From contig NC_081409.1 of the NCBI RefSeq assembly GCF_030272615.1, positions 530,634,291 to 530,698,290 of the forward strand: a stretch of DNA of 64,000 nt, written 5' to 3'. The first letter of the stretch is position 1. Every line of letters starts with the position of its first letter. Origin of the DNA: Cryptomeria japonica (Eukaryota > Streptophyta > Pinopsida > Cupressales > Cupressaceae). The position numbers and the translations under genes were made by a program. The notes beneath the pieces are model-generated. The model did no database searches. It worked only from the letters and a program-made list of their open reading frames with translations, and was not told the DNA's origin. This document shows, one piece after another, positions 37,279 to 48,329 of the stretch.

Positions 37279-38571
37279 TTAGTTTGTTGGATCAGTGACT
37301 TCCACACTAGGTGCATAAACCGGTTCTTCTTGAATCACTTCTTTTGGCTTCTTCTTCCACATTTTCTTCATATCTACTTGAATGGTTTCAACATCTATCT
37401 TTCCTTCCGGAGTTACCAGTAGATCATTTGATATATTCTTTCTCGTTCTACAGAAACTTGTTGTATGACCTAGTTTGTTGCAATGATAGCAAATCATTCC
37501 AGGTGCTCTCCAAGGTCCATTGTTCATGTTTCCATTCTTCCTTCTGCATGTTGTAGCAGTGTGACCATTACCATGACAGATCAAACAAGTTTCTCTCCAT
37601 CTAGTTGCCGCTTGATAGCCACTGCTTCCTGACTGATAATTATAGGTATTAAACCAGTCTGGGTTCTGGTTCCCAGAGGGTTTAGAAAAATCTCCTTTAC
37701 TCCTTTGAGGATACCTTTTGGTGTTGTGCATGACAGACCTGCATTCAAATAATCTATGCCCAAACTTGTTGCATGCATGACAATTAGCATTGAATCTATT
37801 GGGTTTAAGCTTATCATTTAGAAAACAAGGAAAGTTATTGTAAGCCTTACTTCTACATACATTAGCAGTGTGTCCTTCCTTGAGACAATTAAAGAAAATA
37901 GGTTTGAAATTTTGCTTACCTTTATTCTTTGGTGTCGGTTGTTTCTTTGATGCTCCATATTTTGTTCCAGAGGTCTCACCTTCCTCATATTTAGAGAAAC
38001 CAAGTCCATTGGTATTCTTTACCGGTTTAGCTGATTCAAGCTTCTGCTCCAGCTTGACAGTGCTCTTATTGAATTTGGCAAGTATTTCCTTTGACTCAGT
38101 AAGTTCTTTGGTAATGGCAACATTGGATTCCTTCAAGGTTACATTCTCATAAATAGCCATGTGTAGTTCACCTTGCATTTCTTCCTTTTCCATTTTATTT
38201 TCATGAAGATGAGTGGTAAGTACACTGATCTCTTGCTTTAGCTTGAAGATCTCATGATCTTTGTCTTTTACCAGATCTTCAGCTTTCCTCTGATTCTCAA
38301 GCTCTTGACACATTCTGATAGTTAGTCCTTTAAGTTCCCTTCTTAGGTTGGCATTGGACTCATTCAGTTTTTCAACTTCTTGAACTAGGGCTTCCATGTC
38401 TGCTTCATCAAAAGAACTATTTTCAGTTAGCTCCATTAGTTTTTCAGCATGCTCTCTTCTTTTTGCCTGAGAGGCATTATATTTGACTTTAAGTTCATCA
38501 TAGGCTTGCTTAGTCTGAGTGAGCCGATGAGTAAGTTCCCTCACAATGTATTCACCCATATCTCTTTCCAA
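37279..38571 (-). CDS. Gag-like coiled-coil protein with four zinc knuckles
   Basis: An intact 430-codon ORF starts 24 bases after the primer site of the pol-less element. Residues 1-190 are a continuous charged coiled coil. A basic linker follows (KYGASKKQPTPKNKGKQN), then four knuckles: FNCLKEGHTANVC (first Cys replaced by Phe), CHACNKFGHRLFEC, CLICHGNGHTATTC and CYHCNKLGHTTSFC. It lacks the UBN2 domain seen in the gag at 28469-29473 but resembles that protein's C-terminal half. It probably binds RNA. It is the only uninterrupted retroelement protein of its size in this part of the window, but whether it is expressed is unknown. Confidence 0.75.
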   Translation of the reverse strand: MERDMGEYIVRELTHRLTQTKQAYDELKVKYNASQAKRREHAEKLMELTENSSFDEADMEALVQEVEKLNESNANLRRELKGLTIRMCQELENQRKAEDLVKDKDHEIFKLKQEISVLTTHLHENKMEKEEMQGELHMAIYENVTLKESNVAITKELTESKEILAKFNKSTVKLEQKLESAKPVKNTNGLGFSKYEEGETSGTKYGASKKQPTPKNKGKQNFKPIFFNCLKEGHTANVCRSKAYNNFPCFLNDKLKPNRFNANCHACNKFGHRLFECRSVMHNTKRYPQRSKGDFSKPSGNQNPDWFNTYNYQSGSSGYQAATRWRETCLICHGNGHTATTCRRKNGNMNNGPWRAPGMICYHCNKLGHTTSFCRTRKNISNDLLVTPEGKIDVETIQVDMKKMWKKKPKEVIQEEPVYAPSVEVTDPTN

Positions 38572-38594
38572 GTGGTTAGACTTATAGAAAGGTT

Positions 38595-38607
38595 GGCTCT
38601 GATACCA
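38595..38607 (-). other. Primer binding site (Met-tRNA type) of the pol-less element
   Basis: The minus strand reads TGGTATCAGAGCC two bases from the 5' LTR end, identical to the site at 29534-29546. A shared primer fits mobilisation by the same machinery. Confidence 0.9.
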
Positions 38608-38609
38608 AT

Positions 38610-39797
38610 TGATGAATACTAAGAGGGGGGTGAATTAGTATACCAAAAATTACTGAACTCAAACACTTTATCAGTCTAGTGGTTAACCAATATAATAGTT
38701 TAACTAACAAACCGGTTAACACAAATACAAACCAAATAGCAAGTAAGTCATTCACCCACAGAAGCACAATCACCATAACACAAGAGACTTTGACGTGGAA
38801 ACCCAAATGGGAAAAACCACAGTGAGATGAAACTCACAAGTAACTATCTACAGAATAGTAACCAGACCAGTTAAGGTCAGACCGGTTAAGTTCATACAAT
38901 GTTCTTTACCAGAACATATCCTGTTAGGAATCTTAATCTCTGTTAGGAGATAAGTCTGATTAAAGACTACCTTGTGAGAGGATTTTAGATCCACGGATGT
39001 GAATCACCTTGTTAGAGGATTTACAAAGGCTTTTCTGGGCCTACCTGGTTAAGGGTTTCTAACTTGTCAAAGATGTGAGTAATCAACAAGTGAATGATCT
39101 AGAAAATAGCATAGTCTGATTGGTTAGATCCATGATAGCTCATTGCTAATTCATTTCAGCATTACTTCAATCTTCAGTAAATCCACACTCTATTACAACA
39201 CACAGACTTGATCTTTTTTGTTAAGATTGCACATACAAGAACTCATCAACCACCAAAAACCCTAACAACTATACACATACTAAAACTCTAGACATGATGT
39301 CCTTAAAGGAATCTGATTTCATGTCAGTCCAATAGGATTACATTGCAAGTTCCTAGGTTCATTGTATCTAGACACATTTGGTAACATGACACAAAATCAC
39401 CATCAAAGTGTCAGTGGATTGTAACTCATCACAAAGATATACCAGTTGGTAACTCATCACAGAGTATTACTGGTTTATACAACTTTACTGATTATCGGTT
39501 GGTAACTTAGAGTAATACCAGTTTGACTATTAAATAGATTACCGATTGACATAAATGAAGACTAGGAAAATGATAACTGTCGCTTCTAGTTCCTTTGCTT
39601 CATTCCACTTGAGATCCTCGAACCGCTTGAGGTCCTCATGCCGCTTGAGATTGGTAAACACTTTCTACAAGACATCGATAGTCTAAAGACTATAACATAA
39701 TACCTGTTGAGCATAACTCATACATACAAAAAGTGATCTCATAGCAAGTGTGTGTCCATCAATGACAATCACAACATAATCATCAAAAATGCCAACA
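38610..39797 (-). repeat. LTR (5', right) of the pol-less element
   Basis: About 1.19 kb, from tgatgaatactaagagg to aaaatgccaaca. Direct repeat of 32066-33234. Confidence 0.9.
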
Positions 39798-40614
39798 CCG
39801 TTGATAGTCCTCAACCATTTTGCCAAAGTTAGGACATGTTAACTTCTTTGTTTTGTTGGTTAGGATATGTTAACATTTACCGGTGACAATCCTCAACCAT
39901 TTTGGCAAAGTGGCAAACACTTCACATCCTTTCATCTTCTTATCTGGGTCCTGCAATTTATCTCTTCGCTTGCTTACTGGTTGACATCAACATGCCAACA
40001 ATCTGCAATACTCCTACTTACATATCGGTAACATCAACTTGCATACCAGTTGACATCAATGACAACACAATGCCAACAAACAACACTAGTTGATTATGGT
40101 TTTCACCAAAATCATGAATATTTATATAGTGAACTAAAAGAGTACTGCTTGGGTCATACCCTCTCACCTGACCTTATAGGCTACTCGGGAAGCAAGCCCT
40201 TCTACCTAAAAGTAAAAAATGAGTGTCGTTAACACTTTTCTCTTGCTAGGACTATGAGAGCTAGGGCAGAAGGTAGCGTGTGTTAATAGTAGGACCACTC
40301 TACATGCACAAGCCTGCCAAACATGAAAGATAGAACTATTGTTTCTTTTTATAAAAATCAAAGTGTGCCACTAATTTAATTCATGAAAACACAATGTGAA
40401 CTTAAAAGTATTGAATGAAGAAGTGTTTTTAGCAAGGCACCCCTCTTTGGCAGTTCTACAACAAACAAGTTAGGATTTCAAACTTTATGGTCTTCAACAA
40501 ATGATATGGCTTCACAAACATTAGCAAAAACACAATAAAAAAGACACATTAGTAGGTTAGAAACAAACTATGAAAATTTTGATTCAGGAAAATGACATAA
40601 AATAAGATAGAGTG

Positions 40615-40985
40615 ATCATGTCATTTCATAGAGCAATCCCACTACTTCAAAAAACAATCCCACTATTTAATTGGTGAAAATATTTTTTCCAGAACATAGA
40701 AAAAAAGTAATCTCACTATTTCTTAAGTCATTCCCGTCATTTCACTAGTGAAATTAATTTGACTGAAAATAGATAATCCAAAAAAGATATAGTTGTCTAG
40801 GACAGTGGGAACACATTCTTGCTATTTTTCATAGTGCATTCTCGCTATTTTAAAGTGCATTCATATGGTTTTTATAGTGCACTCCCACGGTTTCTAAAGA
40901 GGATTGTTTTTAAATGCAAGCCCATTGTTTCTACCCATGTTCTTGTTGTTTCTACCCACAATCCCGCTGGGTGAACTCACAATAA
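40615..40985. repeat. Degenerate ATCCCACTATTTC repeats
   Basis: Eight to ten scattered copies of a 12-15 bp motif resemble atcccactatttc or attctcgctatttt (for example 40630, 40662, 40710, 40728, 40815, 40848 and 40970), spaced 20-60 bp apart. Dispersed short motifs like these are typical of subterminal transposase-binding repeats in plant DNA transposons. Position about 1.2 kb upstream of the gene fits, but binding is inference. Confidence 0.5.
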
Positions 40986-41789
40986 AGGTTCCTACTTTTT
41001 TGCCACTTTTGACATTGAGATGTACATTTTTAAAATAATCTTCAACTTCCAAGAACTATAACTTTTAAACTATTAAAAATTTGAAGATGATGTAAATTAG
41101 TGATTTCTAACATTTTGTTTGTAGATTCTATATATATATTTTTCAATTTTTTTTTAAGGATTTTTAAAAAAAATTTCCATCTCCCTCGAAAAGTAGTTTT
41201 TACAACAAACTACATTTTTTAAGAGTGAGGTGCCTCCCGAAATGCATAAATTTTTTTCTATAAGTGATAAAAACTCAATTCTTTTGAATTTTGGTTTGTA
41301 ACATCAATATCTAGGGCTTGCATTTGGTTTTATAGTGATATGTTCAATATTTTTCATTTTATAAAGTTTTGAAGTCCGACTAGTCATAATTTAGACATAG
41401 GTTTATGTTTGAACACATAACTTGTTCTATATAAATCGAAATTAATTTTTTTTTTTGTTAGAAAGAAGACATCAATACTAGGGGCATAGATATTTTTCAG
41501 AATTTTTTTGAATTAGTTTCTTATTTTTCCCAATGCGTTGAACAGAGAAGTTCATGTTCGGTGAAAAACCAATTTTCCATAAAATTAAAAAAACAAGAAC
41601 ATAATAAATTCAAAATATAACAAAATTATACTCATTGGAAAGCTTGCTCCGAGTACTACCATCTAATATTTTTGGGTTATCAAGATTATTTCATTCGTGC
41701 TTTGAACCAGAGCTTTGAAGTCATTAATTCTACAGAACTCTGAAATTTTTTGGGAGAAACCTCTAATTGGAGGGTTTGAATGAATAGTA

Positions 41790-41945
41790 CTTCGAGTGAA
41801 TGGGGTTCACTCAAACCATAAGGGGTTCGAGCGAACCCCAATTCGCTCGAACCAATGGGCTTGATTTTGGCCTGTACTTTTTTGTAATGGTCATGTTCAA
41901 ATGAACCCGACCATTTTTAACTATCAGGTTTCGTTCGAACTTTGG
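41790..41945. promoter_or_regulatory. Inverted TTCG..CGAA motif cluster before the transposase-like gene
   Basis: Repeats of ttcgagtgaa, ggttcactc, ggggttcgagcgaacccc, ttcgctcgaacc and gttcgaac occur within 160 bp, some as near-perfect palindromes. They end about 40 bp before a TATA-like box. They could be operator-like or hairpin elements. No known plant factor site is claimed. Confidence 0.45.
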
Positions 41946-41983
41946 CCAACACATTTTTTGTTTTTTTTTCATTTGTGGAGTCG

Positions 41984-41990
41984 TATAAAT
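41984..41990 (+). promoter_or_regulatory. TATA-like box of the transposase-like gene
   Basis: TATAAAT lies 121 bp upstream of the ATG at 42111, a normal distance for a plant gene with an untranslated leader of about 90 bases. Confidence 0.45.
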
Positions 41991-42110
41991 GTCCATAAGT
42001 TTTTTTCATTTTTTATCACACAAATGATTAAAATAATTCACATTTTTGGATGAGAGAAGACATTTGAAAATTATTTTGAAGGCAATAATTTGAAGGTTTT
42101 TTGTAAAAGC

Positions 42111-45100
42111 ATGGGGAACAAGAAGAGAAGGCAAAATAAGTCTTCAAGGAATTATTCTCCCGAAACGGAAGAAAGATATCAAGAACAAAGAAGACAAAGA
42201 TATCATGATGCAAGTATGTATTTTTAATTTTGTTTCTATTTAATTTAATATGTATTACGTAACAATTAATTAGTTCAATATTTTTAATGAAAATTAATTT
42301 AAAAAATCTTAATTAAATTAATTGGAAATAATAGGATTAAAAATAATCTTGTTTTAATTGGAAAGCATAATTAATTTGAGATAATTCATGTGTATTTGCA
42401 AATTTCAAATTCCATCAACTTGCTTGTTGTGTAAGTGCATTTTTCTCCTATATAATTAAGTCCATTTATAATAGATAAGACCTATTAAGTCATAAAATTA
42501 ATAAGACCTATTATGTCATAATTTCTAGCTTCTAAATTATATATATTGAATATTTAATCTACATGTACAAGTAATTTCATGTGATAGGTCCTTTAATATC
42601 ACATAATATATCTGTCTTAAGGGGAGTTAAGTATATTAATTGTGAAATGTTTTTTCATACGTGGTCATATTGATTTTAATAATAAGGCCTATTAGGACTA
42701 TTACATTGATTATAGGTCTTAAATGTGACATAAATTTATAAGGTCTATTAAACATGTTGAATAATTTAGGTGAACTATTTATATGACTTCATGTACATGC
42801 AAAAACATTTCAGATTAGGAGGTCTATTATGCAATAATAGGTCTTAAATATACATAGATGTGACAAATTATAGTCCACCTACATTATGGTCCATAACAAA
42901 TTAATATGAGGTCACCTTTATCATATGCATGCATCAAAATATTTTTACGTTTAATTTTCAAAATTGGAATTTCTAATTTATCAAAAATTTATTTTATGTG
43001 TTAAATTAGTGCTCAAAATTAGAGATTGAACTTTAATCCTAACTTGAGAACAAATTGAACTTTAAACCTAAACAGGTAATTTAATTAGAGTTATAAGAAT
43101 AAGGTCCTGAAAGTAATTAAATTTAATAAACCAAATTGAATGGGCTAATTTTAACATGTAAAGCTTTAAGCCAAATTCACCCCTATTCTTAAGCCTAATT
43201 GAATAATCTCTGATTAATTCAAGAACCTTACACAAACTCTTAAATTATGTGCAGAACGGGCTCGAGAAGAAGGGAGTTCTGAAGTGAGAGTCGAGGCAAA
43301 TGAACCTGTTGAAGAACACAATATAGTTGATGAACATAGGGAGGAGATTGCCCAAGTTGAACCAATGGAGACCTTTGAAGGAGAGGGGTCAGGCTCCTTA
43401 CCTCCTACCACTGATATGGATGAGCATATTGTGGATCTAGCTAAACAGGTGAAGAGAAATATTTCTTATAAAAATTTAGATCATTTACTTGAAATGGATG
43501 TGGATGAGTTGAAACGTCTCAGTGAAGAACCAAGACATACTAAAAGGAGGTCAATGAATAAAAGTGGAAAAGAAATAATGTCTCATTTCAACAATCTTAA
43601 TACTACACTAGAAAAAGCTCAATTGTTATCAATTGTACTTACTCATAAAGACTTAATAGATCCAATGAAATTGTTGGGTATAGATACAACAGGTCAAAAG
43701 AGGAAAACTTTTCAGCTACAAAAATCTATTGTTGATAATGTTAAGAAAGGTTTGGTGAACATTGGTAAAAAATCTCGAAAACTAGATAAGACCATTTCAA
43801 GAAGACTGATGTTGACATCTTTAGTAAATGAAAGATTGCCTCAAAAAAGACAAATCTCTTCACTGCCATCTGAGTTTGTTTTAGTAGAAGGACAATATCT
43901 AAATATGTTAAAAGGAGAAAGCTTTTGGATGATACTACCTTAGAAGGGAATTGGGCAATTATGTGTAGAGCTCCTCGTTCTGATAGAATTGAAGATGTTG
44001 TTAGGAACTTTGTGACAAGTTTTTCGAATAATAATACTCGTCCTTCATCAAATAGTAGAGATGTTATCAAGCAAAGGATTGGTCCTAATCATTATGATCT
44101 CCATGTAAAACATTGGATAGACACAACAAAACATGAATTGTATGTATTATTTACTAAAACAAACCCTCATATAAAGATTGGACAAACCATGTTTGAACGA
44201 TTAAGGCCATATTATGTGAAGTTAAACAAAGTTTTTGAAACTTGTTGTTGTCGTTATCACATCAAATTTGACTTGTACTATCAGGTGTTTCGAAAGATTA
44301 GAGAAGATAGTGATGGTTTTGAAAATGCTCCTCCTAAACGAACAAGTCAATTCATAGCATCCATCTTATGTGATAAATCAGATGATAATGCAACCGGTCA
44401 AATAAATTGCATAAGAGGAATTTGTGGAACATGCGGGGACTTGGCTAAATTTCCTTTGAGAGATGAAGATACTGACATGAAGAAGATGGTAAATTGTAAG
44501 AGTTACAAGTACAAAAAAATTGAAACAAAATTTGGAAAGGAATCTACAAGGCTAGATTATGTAGAAGAGGAAATACCTATTGGAACATTTATGGAAAATT
44601 TTCGTAAGTTGATAAAACCATACATATGCCATGGTTTTTTTGCCAAGTGGCAAGAAGAACAATTTAAAAGATTAAGAGACACTTTCCCACTTGGAACTAT
44701 TCTATCTGTTGTTGACTTCATTGAGAATTACTCTTTTGCACATCAAAAAGAGATTCAATCAGAGTATTACTTCTCAAAGAAAATCACTATTTTGGTGCAT
44801 GTGTGTTATCGACATGCACATATGAATTTGGATGGTGTTTATAGTACATTTGAAAATAATTTCATTAAGAAAGAGTACCATTTCTATATCAGTGATGATA
44901 AGGAGCATGACACACTTTTTGTACAACATTACTTTAAGAAGTTTTTTGAATATTTGAAAGATAGAGGCATAACAATAGTTAAACATTTTGTTTGGTCTGA
45001 TGGATGTGTGGCACAATTCAAATCTTCAAGGCCATTTTATGCACTATGTAGATATCATCGAAATGACAAAATACCACATGTTTGGAGTTTTTTTGAGAGT

Positions 45101-46293
45101 GGTCATGGAAAGGGTGAACATGATGGTGCAGAAGCTTGTATCAAACATGCTCTAAGAAAGCATCAACTAAAGTACATAGGAGAACATATAGAAGATGCAC
45201 ATGATGTTGTTGAATGGTGTAAGAAACACTTTGAGCAACCTAATTATCTTGGGGAATCATCATCGAGAACATACAAACCCATTCCATATAGAGTGTTTTG
45301 GGAGATAACCGGTGCGTGTTCTCTTTTAGTATTTTATTTAATTTTGTTTTAATTTTTAAAAAAATGTTCCTAGTTCAAATGTTTCAATTTTACAACTTGA
45401 TCTGCATGTACATTCTTGTACACATGTACATTTTGCAGATGTGGATAGAAAATCAATGCATGGATGCAAGAGCGTGGAGAGGACAAGATCTTTGCATTGT
45501 GTCATGAGTACAGATAATCACCCATGGACATTATACACTAGGGATTATTCATTTTTTTGTTTTGAATGCATTTTTGAAACCTATGTTGATTGCAAGAACC
45601 AAGAGCTTGGATATGTTAGTGAATGGAAAATGGTGCCACTAGATGTTTCTAACACATACGAGGATTCAAATGAGGATGAAAACTTTGAAGACATTCCTTT
45701 GATTTCTGGTGATTATGATCATATTTAAGGATTGATTAAAAAAGGTACATACATGACGTGCACATGTAAATATTTCCTTAAAAATGACATATAACTTAGA
45801 ATTTATTTAACTTGCATGTCAAATTGCAGGAGATATTTTTGTAGTCATAGCAGAAGATGGAAATATAGAAGGTGTTAGTTATTATTTATTGCATTGCACA
45901 GAAGAGAGAAAGAAGTTATCAAAATCTAAGATGAGTGATGGAATGTCATTTCCCACAGGTTTGAGTTCTGATTTGAATATATACATGTACAAATCGCTTA
46001 TGTGGAAATTTTTAATTTCTCACATTTCTTATATACATGTACATGCAAGATCAGTTGTAGTGCAAGGGACATATTCCAAACAAGTTAAAATTGTTCAACA
46101 TGGGATTCATTTCACTGAATACCAAATTGACAACAAGGTATATTAGTATAGTCACTTGGTCATTGTTGTTGGCCTAATTCTTCAAATAGTTCCATGTCAA
46201 GGGCGGTCTCAAAAGGGGAGACTAGATAGTGAAGATCATGACAAAATATTAAGTGTTATTGAAGAGTGTTTTGAACCACTTGATGTGGTATGA
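42111..46293 (+). pseudogene. Five-exon transposase-like gene (possible DDE enzyme), nearly intact
   Basis: Exons by frame and GT..AG: 42111-42213, 43255-45311, 45439-45744, 45830-45958, 46055-46293; about 945 codons. Exon 1 encodes a basic start (MGNKKRRQNKSS). Exon 2 holds a conserved core: TLEGNWAIMCR (43940), a cysteine pair region CIRGICGTCGD, then VVDFIENYSF (Asp at 44714), FVWSDGC (Asp at 44999) and FFESGHGKGEHDG (Glu at 45095). The spacing of 95 and 32 residues suits a D-D-E transposase fold. I remember related WSDGC...GHGKGEHDG proteins in other eukaryotes but cannot name the family. Lesions: a one-base frameshift at about 43905-43925, TAA at 45726 and TAG at 46144. A domesticated gene with sequencing errors is less likely. 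Confidence 0.6.
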
Positions 46294-46653
46294 AGTTCTA
46301 TATATATATATTTAGTAATCCAAAGTACACATGTGGTTCAGCCCACATGAATTAAATTAATACTCAAGATAAATTCTAGATCTCTTAACTTGTTTTGAAA
46401 CTAAAGGGGAGATATTTTTTAAGTTTAAATACATTATATCAAATTAGGATGTATTCAAAGTTAATTCAAGTACATGTACATGTTTAAATGCATGTTTAAT
46501 TTGTATGTATAAGGTACTATATCTAATTCTAAATGCATCTAATTTGTAAGGACCACTAGTTAAAATAATTTAATTTAAAAATGCATATTTAAATTAGAAT
46601 GTAATATGTACATTTGTAAAATTGATATAATATGGAATTAGGACATTTGTAAT
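46294..46653. other. Short flank between the gene and the gypsy element
   Basis: AT-rich, non-coding. It ends in GTAAT (46649-46653), the left target duplication of the gypsy element. The sequence continues at 62138 after the insertion. Confidence 0.5.
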
Positions 46654-47433
46654 TGTATATGGTGAAAATGGATAACAATAATAATGATATTGAAAGGCTA
46701 AATGAATTCAACCACAAAACCCTAGCCTAACAATCAACAAAGATCCACCATAACATATGAAGATTACCTAAGACAATGTAAATCAAACAAAATCACAAAG
46801 ATTATACCATCACATGTCCAATAGGGTTTTGATCTCCATTCTTCCTATCTCCATTGATCTTGCTTGATATATTTGCTCTCAGATTTTATGTGCACAAGAG
46901 CTCAACAAAGAACGGAATGTGGTTGCTAGTAGGATTGTAGTGTAGTCAAGTGCATAAGTTAATTCCTTAGACTCCGTGATTAGGCTTTGATAATGAAGGA
47001 AGCATCTCCTTATATAGAAGACACTATATGAAATGGAGGGATAAGATTGAGAGGTGTAAAAGGAGGTTGGCTATGATTAGAGGGTAGGTAAAAGAAATAA
47101 TAAAATAATGAAAGGGGTAGGTAGTGTATGAATTAAGAGATGAATGACATGTGTCATGGGTAGAAAAGGTTAATGAATTAATTAAATAAATAAAAATTTA
47201 TTTAATTAATAGAAGAAGTGGGATAATTAAATAAATAAAATATTTATTTAATTTAGGAAAATGATAATTTAAATAAATAAATGTATTTATTTAAATGAGA
47301 AATAAGGCTAGAAGAGGATAAATGAATTAATTAAATAAATAAAAATTTATTTAATTAATAGAAGAATTAAGCTTAGATAATTAAATAAATAAAGTATTTA
47401 TTTAATTAGACTGGACAATTTTAGGTGTCTACA
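46654..47433 (-). repeat. Gypsy 3' LTR (left)
   Basis: 780 bp. A minus-strand TATA box (ctatataagg) lies at 47008-47017. U3 contains four AT-rich palindromes of attaaataaataaa / tttatttaatta type (47165-47410). It differs from the other LTR by eleven transitions and one transversion. Confidence 0.95.
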
Positions 47434-47449
47434 TTTTGCCCCTCTTTGA
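47434..47449 (-). other. Polypurine tract of the gypsy element
   Basis: The plus strand is ttttgcccctctttga; the minus strand is tcaaagaggggcaaaa immediately before the 3' LTR. Confidence 0.85.
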
Positions 47450-47929
47450 GACAATGCGACTTGTCGCGTTGTTTCAAAGAAGATAATATGAACTGATATA
47501 GAGTTGCCCCAGGATTGGGAATGATATGCCCCCTCGAGAGATTGGATGAAAATGTCTGAAAACATCACAGACAATTTCTCGATAAGAAAGAAAGGCTAGA
47601 ATGGACTGACCGGATAAAGTGACAAAGTCACGGGATAAGGAAGACTGACTCGAGAAACGAAGGCGAGGGCTAGGAGTAGTCTATAAGATAGACCACGGGG
47701 GAAAATACATCCTCATTGTCATCTACACATCCACGAGAGCATATTGTAGAGCGAGAATAGAGTAGGAGCAGTCAGCAGTGATGGCTTTCACTCATAGATT
47801 TGACCGTGTTCGCCAATTCCAGAGGCCAGCAGAGGCAGGAGAGCCGGTAAGTACCACCAAATCTCCTTGTACTTTGATGCATTTAATTTTGTCATTAATG
47901 CATGTTAGGTAGAGCAATAAATGTTCTTA

Positions 47930-48240
47930 GACTAGGGTCCAAAAAAGTCCAAAAATGTTTAGGCGCGTCTGCGTTGGTGCCAGGCGCGTTTGTGTTTGCT
48001 AGGCGCATCTGTGTTTGTGCCAGGCGCGCCTATGTCTGGACCTACGTCTGTGTCAATTGCGGCTGCATCTGTGATGTTCAGGCACATTTGTGCCAAGAAG
48101 GCACATCAGTGTAGCCCAGGCGTGTCTATGCAGAGCATAGGCACGTCTGTGTCAAGCAGGCGCATCTGTGTTTTTCAGGCGCGTCTATGCAGTCTAAAAG
48201 AGCGTTTATGTCAGGTAAGCGCGTTTGCGTTTGAAAAGGT
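47930..48240. repeat. GCGCGTCTGTGTTT repeats in the PMD intron
   Basis: About ten degenerate copies of aggcgcgtctgtgttt, spaced 18-35 bp apart, GC-rich against an AT-rich background. The same core, reverse-complemented, recurs in the gag leader at 59525-59775 and 60985-61240. Confidence 0.75.
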
Positions 48241-48329
48241 GTGAATTTGCATCTTCTAGGTCAAATCGGCAGTTCTGTGATGAACATACCCTGTCGATTG
48301 GATAAGCTGCTGAGAGGATACACTCAAGC

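Larger units (their letters stand above)
32066..39797 (-). mobile_element. Non-autonomous Copia-like element without polymerase
   Basis: The two LTRs (32066-33234 and 38610-39797) start TGATGAAT and end GCCAACA. The flanking duplication is CCATT (32061-32065) and CCGTT (39798-39802), one base apart. A Met-type primer site and a polypurine tract are in the right places. The 5.4 kb interior encodes only a gag-like zinc-knuckle protein and a second protein. I see no protease, integrase, RT or RNase H. It must have been moved by another element's enzymes, and the neighbouring Copia family is a candidate. Confidence 0.85.
18071..40078 (-). mobile_element. Old Copia-type LTR retrotransposon with nested insertions
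   Basis: The LTRs at 18071-24037 and 29549-40078 are direct repeats. Both begin with a ...gatatcac(t/a)(g/a)agaggggggtga signature and end ...caatgccaaca. The interior (24038-29548) carries gag, protease, integrase, RT and RNase H in Copia order on the minus strand, with a Met-tRNA-type primer site at 29534-29546. Removing the nested insertions gives LTRs of about 1.6 kb each. Flanking 5-mers aatga (18066-18070) and aacaa (40079-40083) match at three of five bases, so the target duplication is uncertain, as expected for an old copy. Confidence 0.85.
29549..40078 (-). repeat. Copia element 5' LTR (right), interrupted twice
   Basis: LTR sequence is present at 29549-30425, 31619-32065 and 39803-40078, colinear with the left LTR. 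The gaps are filled by a 1.2 kb solo LTR and a 7.7 kb element. Both insertion points can be read directly by comparison with the left LTR (for example aacatttatcggtgacag near 19410). Confidence 0.85.
40079..42110. other. Upstream region of the transposase-like gene
   Basis: Non-coding, AT-rich, with two repeat clusters described separately. The first 170 bp (ggctactcgggaagcaagccc) are less AT-rich and have no clear identity. No end of a DNA transposon (terminal inverted repeat) could be identified, because the other end would lie beyond the window. Confidence 0.4.

Noticed and set aside
43925-45352. ATG-like start at 43925 as the true start of the transposase-like gene
   Set aside because: The upstream frame (43255-43943) and exon 1 fit a longer protein of the same character, so a frameshift explains the break better than a new start.
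45298-45507. Plus-strand ORF across 45.3-45.5 kb
   Set aside because: It crosses the proposed intron 45312-45438. The spliced frame joins conserved-looking sequence instead.
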